DNA from: a virus | IMG/VR virus record: IMGVR_UViG_3300002835_000834 | Location: 1-28,603 of that record | Direction: 5' to 3' (one strand) | DNA length: 28,603 nt | In this document: one piece after another, positions 1 through 7,467 of the stretch | Position numbering within the stretch: position 1 is the first letter of the stretch | Layout: each line of letters opens with the position of its first letter | Notes under the pieces: model-generated | Database searches by the model: none | What the model was told of the DNA's origin: nothing | The model's input: only the letters and a program-made list of their open reading frames with translations | Position numbers and translations under genes: made by a program

Positions 1-1707
1 CAAGCTACAACAGATTTTCCAAATGTAACTTCTCCGTACACTGCAACAACATTAAATTTAAGAGGAATAACGAGATGGTTTTGGGTAAGAAAATCAACTG
101 GAACACTAAGGTCTAACTGGTTTCCAGCAGGCACTGGTATTACAGCAAGGATCCCACTGTATGCTCCACCTGCTCCAGTAATAACAAATTCTGCACAAAC
201 GCAAAATAGCCTAAGTTGGCACTGGACACAACCTGCACTTACAGCTACTCAAGATGAGCCTACATCGTGGGACTATGCTTTAACTCAAAGCACATCTACG
301 CCATCAAGTTGGACAAATTTAACAACCAGGCCAACTTCAGCTGCCCCTCTTGTTATAGGCTCTTTAACTTCGGGAGTAGATTATTATTTACATGTTAGAG
401 CAAAAAATGACGACAACAGTACGCTTGCTACACCAGTCCTTGGTAGAACAACTTCAAATAAGGTTCCGCCAACAATGGGCACTCCAACCCTATCAGCCGT
501 AGGAGCTTTTGTAGCTGGGCAAAGAAGACTTTCAGTTCCATTTACAGCAGTTAGCGGTTCTGGACCAGCCTATCAAATTTATTGGTATTACAGTTCTACT
601 AAACCGTCAGTGGTATCTACACCAGACGGGTCTGGTACATCAAGCCCAATTTTAGATGAATCTGGCCCGACATCGATTGGTAGATGCTATGCATACATTA
701 GATCTGCTGCCACAACAAGCACTACTGGATCAGTTGCTCCTTCAACAACACTTAGCGATTGGAGTGACGGTGTTTCATTTGACATATCGGGTACAAGAAC
801 ACTAACATATGATGACAACACTACCGATACTACGGCCAGCATGCCAACTAGTCCAGTTAGCGGAACCGATCCCTGGGATGGGTGGGTTACAACAGTATCT
901 GCAACCACCCCAACTAGAACAGGATATACATTTAATGGTTGGAACACATCAACAGATGGAACTTCAGGAACAAATTATGCAGCATCAGCAGCAATTACCT
1001 TAACTTCAAATGTTACCCTCTATGCAAAATGGACTGCCAATACATACACAATAACATATGATGGCAACGGAAATACTTCAGGATCTGTTCCAGATTCTCA
1101 AACTAAAACACATGGCACGAATCTTACTTTAAGAACAAACACGGGCAGTTTAGCAAAAACTGGATTTTCTTTTGGTGGATGGAATACAAATGCAGCAGGC
1201 ACTGGAACAAGTTATACATCAGGTGGTACTTATAGTACTAACGCAGGAGCAACTCTTTATGCTAGATGGACATCAACATTTGTTACTCCACAATGGAATG
1301 GAACTATGCCAACATGGAAAAATACTGGAACTAATGGTGTCTTTAATACAAATGGTTCAAACTTTCAAAGAACATCTACAGCATTAAGATATGGGTGGGA
1401 TAACGGAACGTTTTCATTTAGTGGATCTGTAAGAGGAACTGCTTCTACAGATAGAGGATGGGATTTTTATGTATCTGGAACCGAGCCATCTAGTACAACA
1501 ACAGTTAGAACCCCAACTCATACAAGAGCATATTCTACAACAGCAAATACCAATGCGGTTCATAGCACTAATTTTATATATTATGTTTCACCGACATATA
1601 GCTCTGCTTCTCGTTATGGAAGCATTAGGCCGTACGTATATGGAACAGACAATAATAAATATGTAAGAGGAACCCAGCCAGATGGCACCTGGTCAGCTTC
1701 AATTTAA
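1..1707 (+). CDS. Tail fibre / adhesin-like protein with Fn3-like and InlB-type repeats (5' partial)
   Basis: The frame is open from base 1 with no stop until TAA at 1705-1707, so the gene begins upstream; the ATG at 475 is internal. The first ~150 visible residues resemble a fibronectin type III domain (a YYLHVRAKNDDNS strand near residue 130). Residues ~265-425 hold two copies of the InlB B-repeat / Listeria-Bacteroides repeat (Flg_new), recognisable by YTFNGWNTSTDGTSG...LYAKW and FSFGGWNTNAAGTG...LYARW. The C-terminal ~140 residues are Ser/Thr/Tyr/Gly-rich and probably form a beta-structured receptor-binding tip. The composition and the small structural genes downstream suggest a virion surface or tail fibre protein that binds the host cell envelope. 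Which receptor it binds cannot be seen. An alternative is a long minor tail protein. Confidence 0.75.
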   Translation, partial: QATTDFPNVTSPYTATTLNLRGITRWFWVRKSTGTLRSNWFPAGTGITARIPLYAPPAPVITNSAQTQNSLSWHWTQPALTATQDEPTSWDYALTQSTSTPSSWTNLTTRPTSAAPLVIGSLTSGVDYYLHVRAKNDDNSTLATPVLGRTTSNKVPPTMGTPTLSAVGAFVAGQRRLSVPFTAVSGSGPAYQIYWYYSSTKPSVVSTPDGSGTSSPILDESGPTSIGRCYAYIRSAATTSTTGSVAPSTTLSDWSDGVSFDISGTRTLTYDDNTTDTTASMPTSPVSGTDPWDGWVTTVSATTPTRTGYTFNGWNTSTDGTSGTNYAASAAITLTSNVTLYAKWTANTYTITYDGNGNTSGSVPDSQTKTHGTNLTLRTNTGSLAKTGFSFGGWNTNAAGTGTSYTSGGTYSTNAGATLYARWTSTFVTPQWNGTMPTWKNTGTNGVFNTNGSNFQRTSTALRYGWDNGTFSFSGSVRGTASTDRGWDFYVSGTEPSSTTTVRTPTHTRAYSTTANTNAVHSTNFIYYVSPTYSSASRYGSIRPYVYGTDNNKYVRGTQPDGTWSASI

Positions 1708-1709
1708 AA

Positions 1710-1718
1710 TGGTATACT
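1710..1718 (+). promoter_or_regulatory. Extended -10 promoter (TGGTATACT)
   Basis: TG-N-TATACT lies just after the fibre stop. A -35-like TGGTCA at 1690-1695 (4 of 6 matches to TTGACA) is 17 nt upstream. It would drive the small gene starting at 1737. It has the same form as the promoters at 1968, 7411, 11978, 25086 and 26672. Confidence 0.5.
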
Positions 1719-1736
1719 ATACAAAGGAGGAAATAA

Positions 1737-1964
1737 ATGAACACAGATCTAACTAATGAAGAAAAGATATTTATTGTTTCGTCTAAGATTCATTTTTTAA
1801 ATGAAACTTTATTTAATTATAACTTAGACCTAGAGTTGCATCAATTTGATGAAAACGTAGACAACGATGAATATTTTACAAACCTAGAACAGTTTAAGAT
1901 TAATGCTGAGGCTAAAAAGGCTGCTTTGCAGACCATGCTAGCAGAGCTAGAATCTTTGAGCTAA
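1737..1964 (+). CDS. Small acidic helical protein, paralogue A
   Basis: A 75-residue acidic protein with a strong AAAGGAGG ribosome site six bases before the ATG. It is predicted mostly helical and has no Cys-rich or membrane motif. It begins with an LTNEEK...IV block and ends with an EAKKAAL segment, both shared with the next gene (1994-2215), so the two look like tandem paralogues. Because it lies between a tail fibre and a small structural protein, a role in fibre assembly or as a small fibre-associated subunit is plausible. Function is unknown. Confidence 0.7.
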   Translation: MNTDLTNEEKIFIVSSKIHFLNETLFNYNLDLELHQFDENVDNDEYFTNLEQFKINAEAKKAALQTMLAELESLS

Positions 1965-1967
1965 TAA

Positions 1968-1976
1968 TGATATAAT
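1968..1976 (+). promoter_or_regulatory. Extended -10 promoter (TGATATAAT)
   Basis: A perfect TATAAT at 1971-1976 with TG one base upstream, just after the stop of the preceding gene and before the AAGGAGG site of the next. The -35 position (TAGAAT at 1948-1953) matches weakly, so recognition would rely on the extended -10. Confidence 0.5.
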
Positions 1977-1993
1977 GTGGAAGGAGGAATAAA

Positions 1994-2215
1994 ATGACAA
2001 CACTAACAAATGAAGAAAAGCTAAGCATTGTAAACCAGCACATCAAGTCAGTAGACTATAATATTTATGGTCAGGAGCTTGATTTGATTCAGGCTAATGC
2101 AGTGGCAACACCAGATGCTGGACAAATCTCTGCCCTTAATGCTAGAATTACAGAATCAAAAGCTAAAAGAGCAGCCCTCGTTACTGAAAAAAATTCATTA
2201 ACTGAAACAGAGTAA
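1994..2215 (+). CDS. Small helical protein, paralogue B
   Basis: 73 residues, preceded by GGAAGGAGGAATAAA. LTNEEKLSIV at the N terminus and ESKAKRAAL near the C terminus match paralogue A. Heptad-like spacing of Leu, Ile and Val suggests a coiled coil. No catalytic motif is visible. It has its own promoter, and its position in the tail region suggests an accessory virion or assembly protein. Function is not identified. Confidence 0.7.
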   Translation: MTTLTNEEKLSIVNQHIKSVDYNIYGQELDLIQANAVATPDAGQISALNARITESKAKRAALVTEKNSLTETE

Positions 2216-2225
2216 GGATATAAAA

Positions 2226-2399
2226 ATGGCAGATAAAGCCGAATTAATTATAACTGCTTTGCAACAAAGAATTGGTGAGATCGTCTCAAACTATGAGACT
2301 CAAATTGCTATTCTTCGTGCAGAGATTACAGCTATTATGCAGGAAAAGCAAGAAAAAGAAGAAGCGGTAAAAGAATACGAAAATTCTTTGCCTATATAA
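2226..2399 (+). CDS. Short coiled-coil protein (57 aa)
   Basis: ATG at 2226, TAA at 2397-2399. The product starts MADKAELIITALQQRIGEIV and continues with Glu/Lys/Ala-rich heptads, so it is very probably one long helix or coiled coil. The spacing of ten bases after the previous stop suggests translational coupling, and GGATATAAAA upstream offers only a weak ribosome site. It is similar in style, though not clearly in sequence, to the two genes before it. The next gene follows after 11 bases with a good AAGGAG site. It may take part in tail fibre trimerisation or assembly, but this is unproven. Confidence 0.65.
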   Translation: MADKAELIITALQQRIGEIVSNYETQIAILRAEITAIMQEKQEKEEAVKEYENSLPI

Positions 2400-2410
2400 G
2401 GAGATAAACA

Positions 2411-2848
2411 ATGGCAACAAATTCATTTATACCAGTTACATTTAACGACGGGGAGCCACTAGATCCTACAAAGTTAAATAAGCTGGTTGATAATATAAAT
2501 AATATATATCAGTCTAATGCCATATCCTTATCTAACTCATCAACAGGAACAGCTCCTCAAGTTCCCGTTATATTTACATTTAGACATAAGTTTGAAAATG
2601 TAGCTGCTGGAAAGCCACAGAGCACTGTTTTTAATTTTGGTGATAAGTTTACTCAGGCTGAGCTATCCGCAAGCAAAGTATACGTTTCTACAGGAATAAA
2701 GGCTTCTATAAACGATAAAGATGTTATAACCGCAAGCGTAGGTGGAGTTAATACAGGAAGCCCAACGCTATTTGTTAATTTTAGTGGAGACAAAACCCGC
2801 ACCATATATGTAGATGTAATAGCAATCTGCATGAGGGATATCATTTAG
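2411..2848 (+). CDS. Small phage structural / tail-associated protein
   Basis: 145 residues, ribosome site TAAGGAG. The N-terminal block FNDGEPLDPTKLNKLVDNI has the [FD]-DG-x-L-x-x-x-x-LN-x-LVDNI pattern I associate with small phage fibre or baseplate-attached proteins. The remainder is beta-rich (FTFRHKFENVAAG; TIYVDVIAI near the end), consistent with a small trimeric head or decoration domain. It is the last gene of the tail group; a terminator follows. Structural role is likely, exact position in the virion unknown. Confidence 0.6.
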   Translation: MATNSFIPVTFNDGEPLDPTKLNKLVDNINNIYQSNAISLSNSSTGTAPQVPVIFTFRHKFENVAAGKPQSTVFNFGDKFTQAELSASKVYVSTGIKASINDKDVITASVGGVNTGSPTLFVNFSGDKTRTIYVDVIAICMRDII

Positions 2849-2853
2849 ATCCC

Positions 2854-2881
2854 TTGACAAGCCCAACAAATATGTTACAAT
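2854..2881 (+). promoter_or_regulatory. Promoter TTGACA-16-TACAAT
   Basis: A perfect -35 hexamer TTGACA (2854-2859) is followed after 16 nt by TACAAT (2876-2881), with TG at 2873-2874 giving an extended -10. It starts right after the stop of the structural gene. Predicted initiation near 2888 is only a few bases before the hairpin at 2894. Confidence 0.5.
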
Positions 2882-2891
2882 TACTGTAACA
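2873..2891. promoter_or_regulatory. Operator-like inverted repeat over the -10
   Basis: TGTTACA-ATTAC-TGTAACA is a perfect 7-bp inverted repeat with a 5-nt centre covering the -10 hexamer and the predicted start site. This is the geometry of a repressor operator. No cognate regulator is assigned; the HTH-like protein at 3867 is one possible candidate. Confidence 0.45.
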
Positions 2892-2893
2892 TC

Positions 2894-2918
2894 AAAGTCA
2901 CGTACCCGTGACTTTTTT
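2894..2918 (+). terminator. Rho-independent terminator
   Basis: AAAGTCACG (2894-2902), loop TACC, CGTGACTTT (2907-2915) form a perfect 9-bp stem running into TTTTTT (2913-2918). It closes the tail gene group. Since it follows the 2854 promoter by only ~6 nt from the predicted start, it may also act as a 5' stem on transcripts from that promoter. Confidence 0.75.
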
Positions 2919-2935
2919 ACATATTAAGGTAGAAA

Positions 2936-3736
2936 ATGAGCAACGATTTAAAATGGATGATTTCATCCGACCAGCAATTTCCATATCAAGATGATAAGAT
3001 GATTGCCCTATGGTTTAAAGTAATGAAATGGTTTAAGCCAGACGTTGTGGACTACCTTGGTGATACAGATGATCAGGCTTGCTACAGCAAGTACACAGAA
3101 GGCAAATCAGCAGAGTTCTTAAATTACCATAAGAATGATAGCAAAGATCTTATTGTTCCTATGATGCGACATGAAGCAAAAGGAGCAAGAGATTTTTATG
3201 CCAAGACAAGAGAGATGCTCCCTGATGCCCAGCTATTTTCAGCCTTAGGCAATCACGACATTAGAGTGTTTAATTATGTAGACGCAAAGTTACCAGAGTA
3301 TATATCTGAGGTAACACCAGAGTCTATGTGGAGCCTAGATTCATTGGGCTATGAATACATTTATTACAACGAACTTCCTAGACGACGCTTTGGAGATATT
3401 CACGTACACCATGGACTTTCAATTGCAGCAGGCGGTGCAGTAAGAAAAGATATGGAAGATCTACAGATATCATTAATCCGTGGACACTCACATAGAATTG
3501 CTTCACATATGGTAACATATGAACTTAGAAACAACGGAGAAGGCGAGACACTTCGTGGCTATGAAATTGGACATATGTGTGATGAGAAGAGTGACGGAAT
3601 GAAGTATAGCCAACACCACGACTGGCAAAAAGGATTTGCTGTAGCGCATATCGTAAATGACTATCCACATATTCAAATGATTCACGTATCTCCTGACTAC
3701 TCATGTGTAGTAGACGGAAAGGTATTTACTCTATAA
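2936..3736 (+). CDS. Calcineurin-like metallophosphoesterase
   Basis: 266 residues, close to the usual size of phage metallophosphoesterases. Motifs run in the expected order: SDQQFP (residues 11-16), LGDTDD (41-46), GNHD (105-108), a metal-binding HVHHG (156-160) and GHSHR (183-187). The family hydrolyses phosphoesters in DNA, nucleotides or proteins with a two-metal centre; the substrate here is unknown. The first motif is D-x-Q rather than the usual D-x-H, a variant I also associate with phage members. It opens the early gene run after the terminator and overlaps the next gene at TAATG. An AAGG ribosome site lies just upstream. Confidence 0.85.
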   Translation: MSNDLKWMISSDQQFPYQDDKMIALWFKVMKWFKPDVVDYLGDTDDQACYSKYTEGKSAEFLNYHKNDSKDLIVPMMRHEAKGARDFYAKTREMLPDAQLFSALGNHDIRVFNYVDAKLPEYISEVTPESMWSLDSLGYEYIYYNELPRRRFGDIHVHHGLSIAAGGAVRKDMEDLQISLIRGHSHRIASHMVTYELRNNGEGETLRGYEIGHMCDEKSDGMKYSQHHDWQKGFAVAHIVNDYPHIQMIHVSPDYSCVVDGKVFTL

Positions 3737-3921
3737 TGTGGTGCGGTAAATGTAGTGGACGGGTTTTTATAGATAGAGTATTTTCTCAAAAACTACATAT
3801 GGAGTTATTTTGTATCATGTGCGGCAGACGCTGGATGTGCAATAAGGAGACGAGTGCTTTTGGAAAATGGCTAGACAAAAAAGAAACAACAAACTCAAAA
3901 AGATACGGTATTTCTTCTTAA
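3736..3921 (+). CDS. Small zinc-ribbon protein
   Basis: Start chosen at the ATG overlapping the previous stop (TAATG, 3734-3738), giving 61 residues; an upstream in-frame ATG at 3703 would overlap the phosphoesterase. The sequence has CGKC near the N terminus and CIMCG about 24 residues later, with another Cys after RRWM, a four-Cys zinc ribbon arrangement. Such phage proteins usually bind nucleic acid or RNA polymerase, but no specific role can be read. Its 3' end overlaps the next frame by 55 nt, which makes the exact gene boundaries less certain. Confidence 0.55.
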   Translation: MWCGKCSGRVFIDRVFSQKLHMELFCIMCGRRWMCNKETSAFGKWLDKKETTNSKRYGISS

Positions 3922-4349
3922 ACGATAAGATACACAAAGTAATTAAATCATCTAGATCAAAGGATGAAATAGTTGCTTGGTGCTACCCAGATAAAAAAAG
4001 AGTTATGTATTCATACTCACAGGTTGAAAAGTACATGGGTAAAGCTTACGGGATGAAAGAAGTATCTGGTTTGTTAAATAAGCATACCGTAACTCTGCAT
4101 GACTATATTTTGGAGGGCAAGATAAAGGCTCCTCAAAAAATATATCCAATAGGTGATCCAGAAAACAAAAATTGGTCTAAGTATATGTTTTGTGAAAAAG
4201 ATATATTAGATCTTCATGAGTTTATATTAGATTCAGGACACTCTGGCAATGTTCCTTCAAGAACAGAATTATTGGGGCTTCTCAAACACAACATTATATT
4301 GTATACTAAGACAGACAGCGGGTTCATACCAGTCTGGAAGGCGGAGTAA
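3867..4349 (+). CDS. Putative HTH DNA-binding protein
   Basis: 160 residues with a very basic N terminus (MARQKRNNKLKKIRYFF). The central part (YSYSQVEKYMGKAYG.KEVSGLLNKHTVTLHDYILEGKI) reads like a MerR/excisionase-type winged HTH: a helix pair followed by a short wing and an 'ILEGKIKAPQKIYPI' segment. The C-terminal half contains MFCEKDILDLHEFIL, again helical. Probably a transcriptional or replication-associated DNA-binding protein. The start overlaps the zinc-ribbon gene; a start further in is possible because the ribosome site is weak. Confidence 0.6.
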   Translation: MARQKRNNKLKKIRYFFLNDKIHKVIKSSRSKDEIVAWCYPDKKRVMYSYSQVEKYMGKAYGMKEVSGLLNKHTVTLHDYILEGKIKAPQKIYPIGDPENKNWSKYMFCEKDILDLHEFILDSGHSGNVPSRTELLGLLKHNIILYTKTDSGFIPVWKAE

Positions 4350-4459
4350 TGGCAAGCAGCAGGATTGTAATTTGCCCAACTTGTAATAAAGAACTAGAAG
4401 TCAGATCAGATTTTGCACACATAACATTATCTAACCACATAAAGAAGGAGCATAAATGA
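4349..4459 (+). CDS. Mini C2H2-type zinc-finger protein (36 aa)
   Basis: ATG at 4349 overlaps the previous stop (TAATG) and the TGA at 4457-4459 overlaps the next ATG (ATGA), so the frame fits tightly into the operon. The product contains CPTC, then His at HITLSNH and a final KKEH, a C2H2-like set of ligands in a single finger. Short single-finger proteins like this are common in phages and probably bind nucleic acid. Support is the perfect junctions and conserved ligands; function is not known. Confidence 0.6.
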   Translation: MASSRIVICPTCNKELEVRSDFAHITLSNHIKKEHK

Positions 4460-4659
4460 CAACGAGAGTTAAGGTGGACCTATCTTTTACAAGAAACTTA
4501 GGTAACTACGAAAGCATTAAAATTGGCGTAGGCGTTGAAGATGATCTCCGAGATGGAGAAAATGTAGATACGGCTACTGAGAGAGTTTATAAGTTTGTTG
4601 AAGACAAGCTTATTGAAAAGACTCGTGAGGTGGAAGAAGAATTAAAGCGTGGCAAGTGA
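4456..4659 (+). CDS. Conserved phage protein of unknown function
   Basis: 67 acidic residues. The N-terminal half alternates as beta strands (RVKVDLSFTRNLGNYESIKIGVGVEDDLRDGE) and the C-terminal half is a charged helix (ERVYKFVEDKLIEKTREVEEEL). The pattern resembles small conserved proteins next to phage replication genes that I have seen without assigned function. It starts in an ATGA overlap and ends inside the next gene (GTG start). Confidence 0.65.
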   Translation: MTTRVKVDLSFTRNLGNYESIKIGVGVEDDLRDGENVDTATERVYKFVEDKLIEKTREVEEELKRGK

Positions 4660-4966
4660 GAAAGAACCGTACGTACTAATTGGCTTGTATTTATCTTTGT
4701 ATAAAGAAAAGTATAATAAGTCTCTTACCGTTAATAGGTTTAGAGAAAAATGGGCTATGAATGACGTTATTGAAAGCGTAGGCTTTGAACGTGCTAAAGA
4801 ACTTTTAATATATTATTTTGCTACCAACAAGCAAGGTCATCCATTAAACTTTTTCTATAACAACTTTGACAGAATTGATTCATTAAACAAAGAAATTAAA
4901 AAGGACAAGATTAACCGAAGCATCCTTTTGGGTGAGACGAAGAAGATGGTGGAGGGCGAAGAGTGA
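4649..4966 (+). CDS. Putative helicase-associated protein (loader-like?)
   Basis: 105 residues from a GTG start at 4649; no ATG alternative gives a similar protein. All-helical and strongly charged, with 'VNRFREKWAMNDVIESVGFERAKELLIYYFAT' as the best-defined segment. It is directly upstream of, and overlaps (GTGA), the DnaB-type helicase. Position, size and helical nature are consistent with a helicase loader or primosome accessory protein, but that is inference from context only. No ATPase motif is present, so it would not be a DnaC-type loader. Confidence 0.6.
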   Translation: MASEKEPYVLIGLYLSLYKEKYNKSLTVNRFREKWAMNDVIESVGFERAKELLIYYFATNKQGHPLNFFYNNFDRIDSLNKEIKKDKINRSILLGETKKMVEGEE

Positions 4967-6228
4967 ATACAGAAGCAACATTAATCTCTGCTGTATGTAA
5001 GAATAAAGATATCAGCACACTATTGGCGGACAACGTAGACGAGCTCTTTACATCACATAGAGACATTTGGGAAAGCTTAAAAGGATACTACTATAAGTTT
5101 AAAGCAGTTCCAGAGGTTGGAGTCTTAATTGAAAGACATAAAGATTTTGAGCCAGTAGAAACAAAGGCAGAAACTGGATACTACTTAGACATGCTTAAGA
5201 ATGAATTTATTTCAAATAAGCTTAAGTCTATTATTATTAAAGGTGGATCTTCACTTAAAGAAGATGCTGCATCAAGAGTTCTTGCACAAATGCAAAGCGA
5301 TCTTGCCAACCTAAGCAGGTTTACAAACAACGTTCGTGACTTAGATATTATTGATGTTGAAAATGCTGCAAGACATTATGAGGCAGTAAAAGAGCGTTCA
5401 TCCGTAATGGGTGGTGCGCCAGGAATCCTAACTGGGTTTAGCGCTATTGATAAAGCTTATCCAACTGGAATGGCCCCAGGACATCTTATTGTCGCTATTG
5501 GCTGGCCAGGACGTGGTAAGACATGGTTTACATCATACCTAGCCTGCAAGGCTTGGGAGCAAGGCTTTAAGCCAATGATCGTGTCTCTTGAAATGTCTCC
5601 AGAAAATATGCGTGACCGTATTTTTACTATGCTCGGCTCTGGTATATTTAAAGCAAGTGATTTGTCAAAGGGAGATATTAATATTGATGACTTCCGATCA
5701 TGGGGTAATAAAAAGTTTGAGGGCAAGAATAGTTTTGTGCTTATTTCAAATGAAGGTGCTGCAGAAGTTACTCCAGCAACTATTCAAGGAAAGATTGACC
5801 AGCATAAGCCTGACCTAGTTATCCTTGATTACCATCAATTATTTAATGATAATAAGAGATCTAATTCTGAAGTTGAACGAAATCGAAATGTGTCTCGTGA
5901 GTTTAAGATGCTTGCTGTGTCAAACAATATTCCTATTATTGACATCACAGCAGCAACAGCTGACGATGTTTCAGATCAAGACAATCCACCTATGATGAGT
6001 CAGGTTGCTTGGTCTAAAGCAATTGAATATGATGCTGATATGGCAATGGCAGTTCATAGATATCCTCAGAGTAATATGATTGAGATCGTATCTAGAAAGA
6101 ATAGACACGGGCACGACTTTAATTTCTATCTAGACTGGGATATCAACCGTGGTATCGTCAAGGAAATTTACGAAAATCCATTTGAGAATGAATCACAAAC
6201 AGATAAAAAGATTCCAAGTAAAGGTTGA
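4963..6228 (+). CDS. dnaB: DnaB-type replicative DNA helicase
   Basis: 421 residues from a GTG start. Residues 1-~140 are the helical N-terminal domain; the RecA-like motor follows. Walker A is GWPGRGKT (180-187), Walker B is VILDY (286-290), and the C-terminal ISRKNRHG-type segment (read as VSRKNRHG) supplies the arginine-rich motif of the DnaB/KaiC fold. 'VSLEMSPENMRDRI' after Walker A is the conserved H1a-type Glu block. It unwinds DNA at the phage fork as a hexamer and should partner the primase at 6415. It is shorter than host DnaB (~450-470) but complete. The last 41 nt overlap the next gene. Confidence 0.9.
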   Translation: MNTEATLISAVCKNKDISTLLADNVDELFTSHRDIWESLKGYYYKFKAVPEVGVLIERHKDFEPVETKAETGYYLDMLKNEFISNKLKSIIIKGGSSLKEDAASRVLAQMQSDLANLSRFTNNVRDLDIIDVENAARHYEAVKERSSVMGGAPGILTGFSAIDKAYPTGMAPGHLIVAIGWPGRGKTWFTSYLACKAWEQGFKPMIVSLEMSPENMRDRIFTMLGSGIFKASDLSKGDINIDDFRSWGNKKFEGKNSFVLISNEGAAEVTPATIQGKIDQHKPDLVILDYHQLFNDNKRSNSEVERNRNVSREFKMLAVSNNIPIIDITAATADDVSDQDNPPMMSQVAWSKAIEYDADMAMAVHRYPQSNMIEIVSRKNRHGHDFNFYLDWDINRGIVKEIYENPFENESQTDKKIPSKG

Positions 6229-6487
6229 GTTTCAAGATGATTCTGGTATTCCAAGACTAAGATATCAATATGAAAGCATGCTAACGCATGATATGAGGAG
6301 TAAAGGATATGTCAGAGTTCTTGACATAGACACCAACTTTTCGGTACAATTTGACGGAGAAACCTGGGTGTTCTTAATGACACTCTATGGAGTATATGTA
6401 GGAAAGAAGAAGGCATGGCTATCAGAGGGCATAACGCAAGGAAAGTTGATTCCACGCAGTATGCGCCAAACCATATCAAGTCAGTAA
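6188..6487 (+). CDS. Hypothetical protein between helicase and primase
   Basis: Start chosen at ATG 6188 (99 residues) inside the helicase 3' end. An upstream ATG at 6149 would lengthen the overlap. The product is basic at the start (MNHKQIKRFQVKVEF) and beta-rich afterwards (VRVLDIDTNFSVQFDGETWVFLMTLYGVYVG). Its last 73 nt overlap the primase start, so the C-terminal sequence is constrained by that frame. No family recognised. Conservation of gene order with helicase and primase would suggest a replication role. Confidence 0.55.
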   Translation: MNHKQIKRFQVKVEFQDDSGIPRLRYQYESMLTHDMRSKGYVRVLDIDTNFSVQFDGETWVFLMTLYGVYVGKKKAWLSEGITQGKLIPRSMRQTISSQ

Positions 6488-7410
6488 TTAAATCTTTAGG
6501 ATTAGATATTGTGGCGGAACCAGGCAATGAGGTTATGTTTTACTGCCCATTTCATTCTAATAGACATACCGCTTCATGCTGCATAAATAAATCCTCTGGT
6601 GTATGGCTATGCTTTAACCCTTCATGCGGAGAGTCTGGAACTCTAATTGAATTAGTTAGAAGAGTTTTGCATAAGAATGACTTTGAAGCAATGAGATTTA
6701 TTGCTGCAGAAGAAACAGCTATACTGAATAACTTTGATGAAGTAATGGCAGGAATATTTGAAGAGAAACCAGACTTTGAAGAGTTCTCTCAAGATACTTT
6801 AAATAGATTACATGCAGACCTTGCGGGCAATAAAGACGCAAGAGACTACCTTGAATCTAGAGGTATCAATGAAGAGTCCATGAAACATTTTAATCTTGGA
6901 TATTCACCATCAATGAATATGGTTACTACACCAGTGCATAGTCCAGACGGCACCCCTATAGGATTGGTGGGAAGATCAATTGAAGGAAAGTCTTTTAAGA
7001 ATAGCACCAACCTTCCTAAAAGCAAAACATTATTTAATGTGCATCGTGCAAAAAGAATTGGTAACCATGTAATTATTGTTGAGTCTAACTTTGATGCAAT
7101 TAGAATACATCAGGCTGGTTTCCCTAATGTGGTAGCAGTACTAGGTGGTATATTATCTACAGAACAACACAAACTTTTAAATAGATATTTTAATAAAATA
7201 ACAGTAATGACAGACTCAGATTTGGCTGGCAGGGAATTAGGACTAAGCATAGCCAATAGATTAAAGAATAAAGACCTCTTGTGGGCTTCTTATGAATATG
7301 GTAAGATATACCCACATGATGCAAAAGATGCAGGCGATATGACCGATGAGGAAATTAAAGCTTGTATTGTAAACGCAGTATCTGATATAGAATACAGATC
7401 CTGGGCTTAA
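6415..7410 (+). CDS. dnaG: DnaG-type primase
   Basis: 331 residues. An N-terminal zinc-binding domain shows CPFH (44-47) and C66/C71 in the VWLCFNPSCG segment, the CHC2 type. A TOPRIM fold follows with the catalytic Glu in VIIVESNFDAI (E223) and DSD at 267-269 in VMTDSDLAGRELG. It would make RNA primers on the lagging strand with the helicase two genes upstream. It is about half the length of bacterial DnaG and lacks the C-terminal helicase-binding domain, as is common in phages. The start ATG follows a GAAGAAGG site. Confidence 0.88.
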   Translation: MAIRGHNARKVDSTQYAPNHIKSVIKSLGLDIVAEPGNEVMFYCPFHSNRHTASCCINKSSGVWLCFNPSCGESGTLIELVRRVLHKNDFEAMRFIAAEETAILNNFDEVMAGIFEEKPDFEEFSQDTLNRLHADLAGNKDARDYLESRGINEESMKHFNLGYSPSMNMVTTPVHSPDGTPIGLVGRSIEGKSFKNSTNLPKSKTLFNVHRAKRIGNHVIIVESNFDAIRIHQAGFPNVVAVLGGILSTEQHKLLNRYFNKITVMTDSDLAGRELGLSIANRLKNKDLLWASYEYGKIYPHDAKDAGDMTDEEIKACIVNAVSDIEYRSWA

Positions 7411-7419
7411 TGCTATAAT
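7411..7419 (+). promoter_or_regulatory. Extended -10 promoter (TGCTATAAT)
   Basis: TGC followed by a perfect TATAAT (7414-7419) directly after the primase stop and ~50 nt before the ssDNA-binding protein gene. The -35 position carries AATACA (3 of 6). It probably gives the abundant ssDNA-binding protein its own transcript. Confidence 0.55.
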
Positions 7420-7467
7420 AGTAATACAGATGGATTTATACCATCAACTACATACAAGGAGAAAAAT

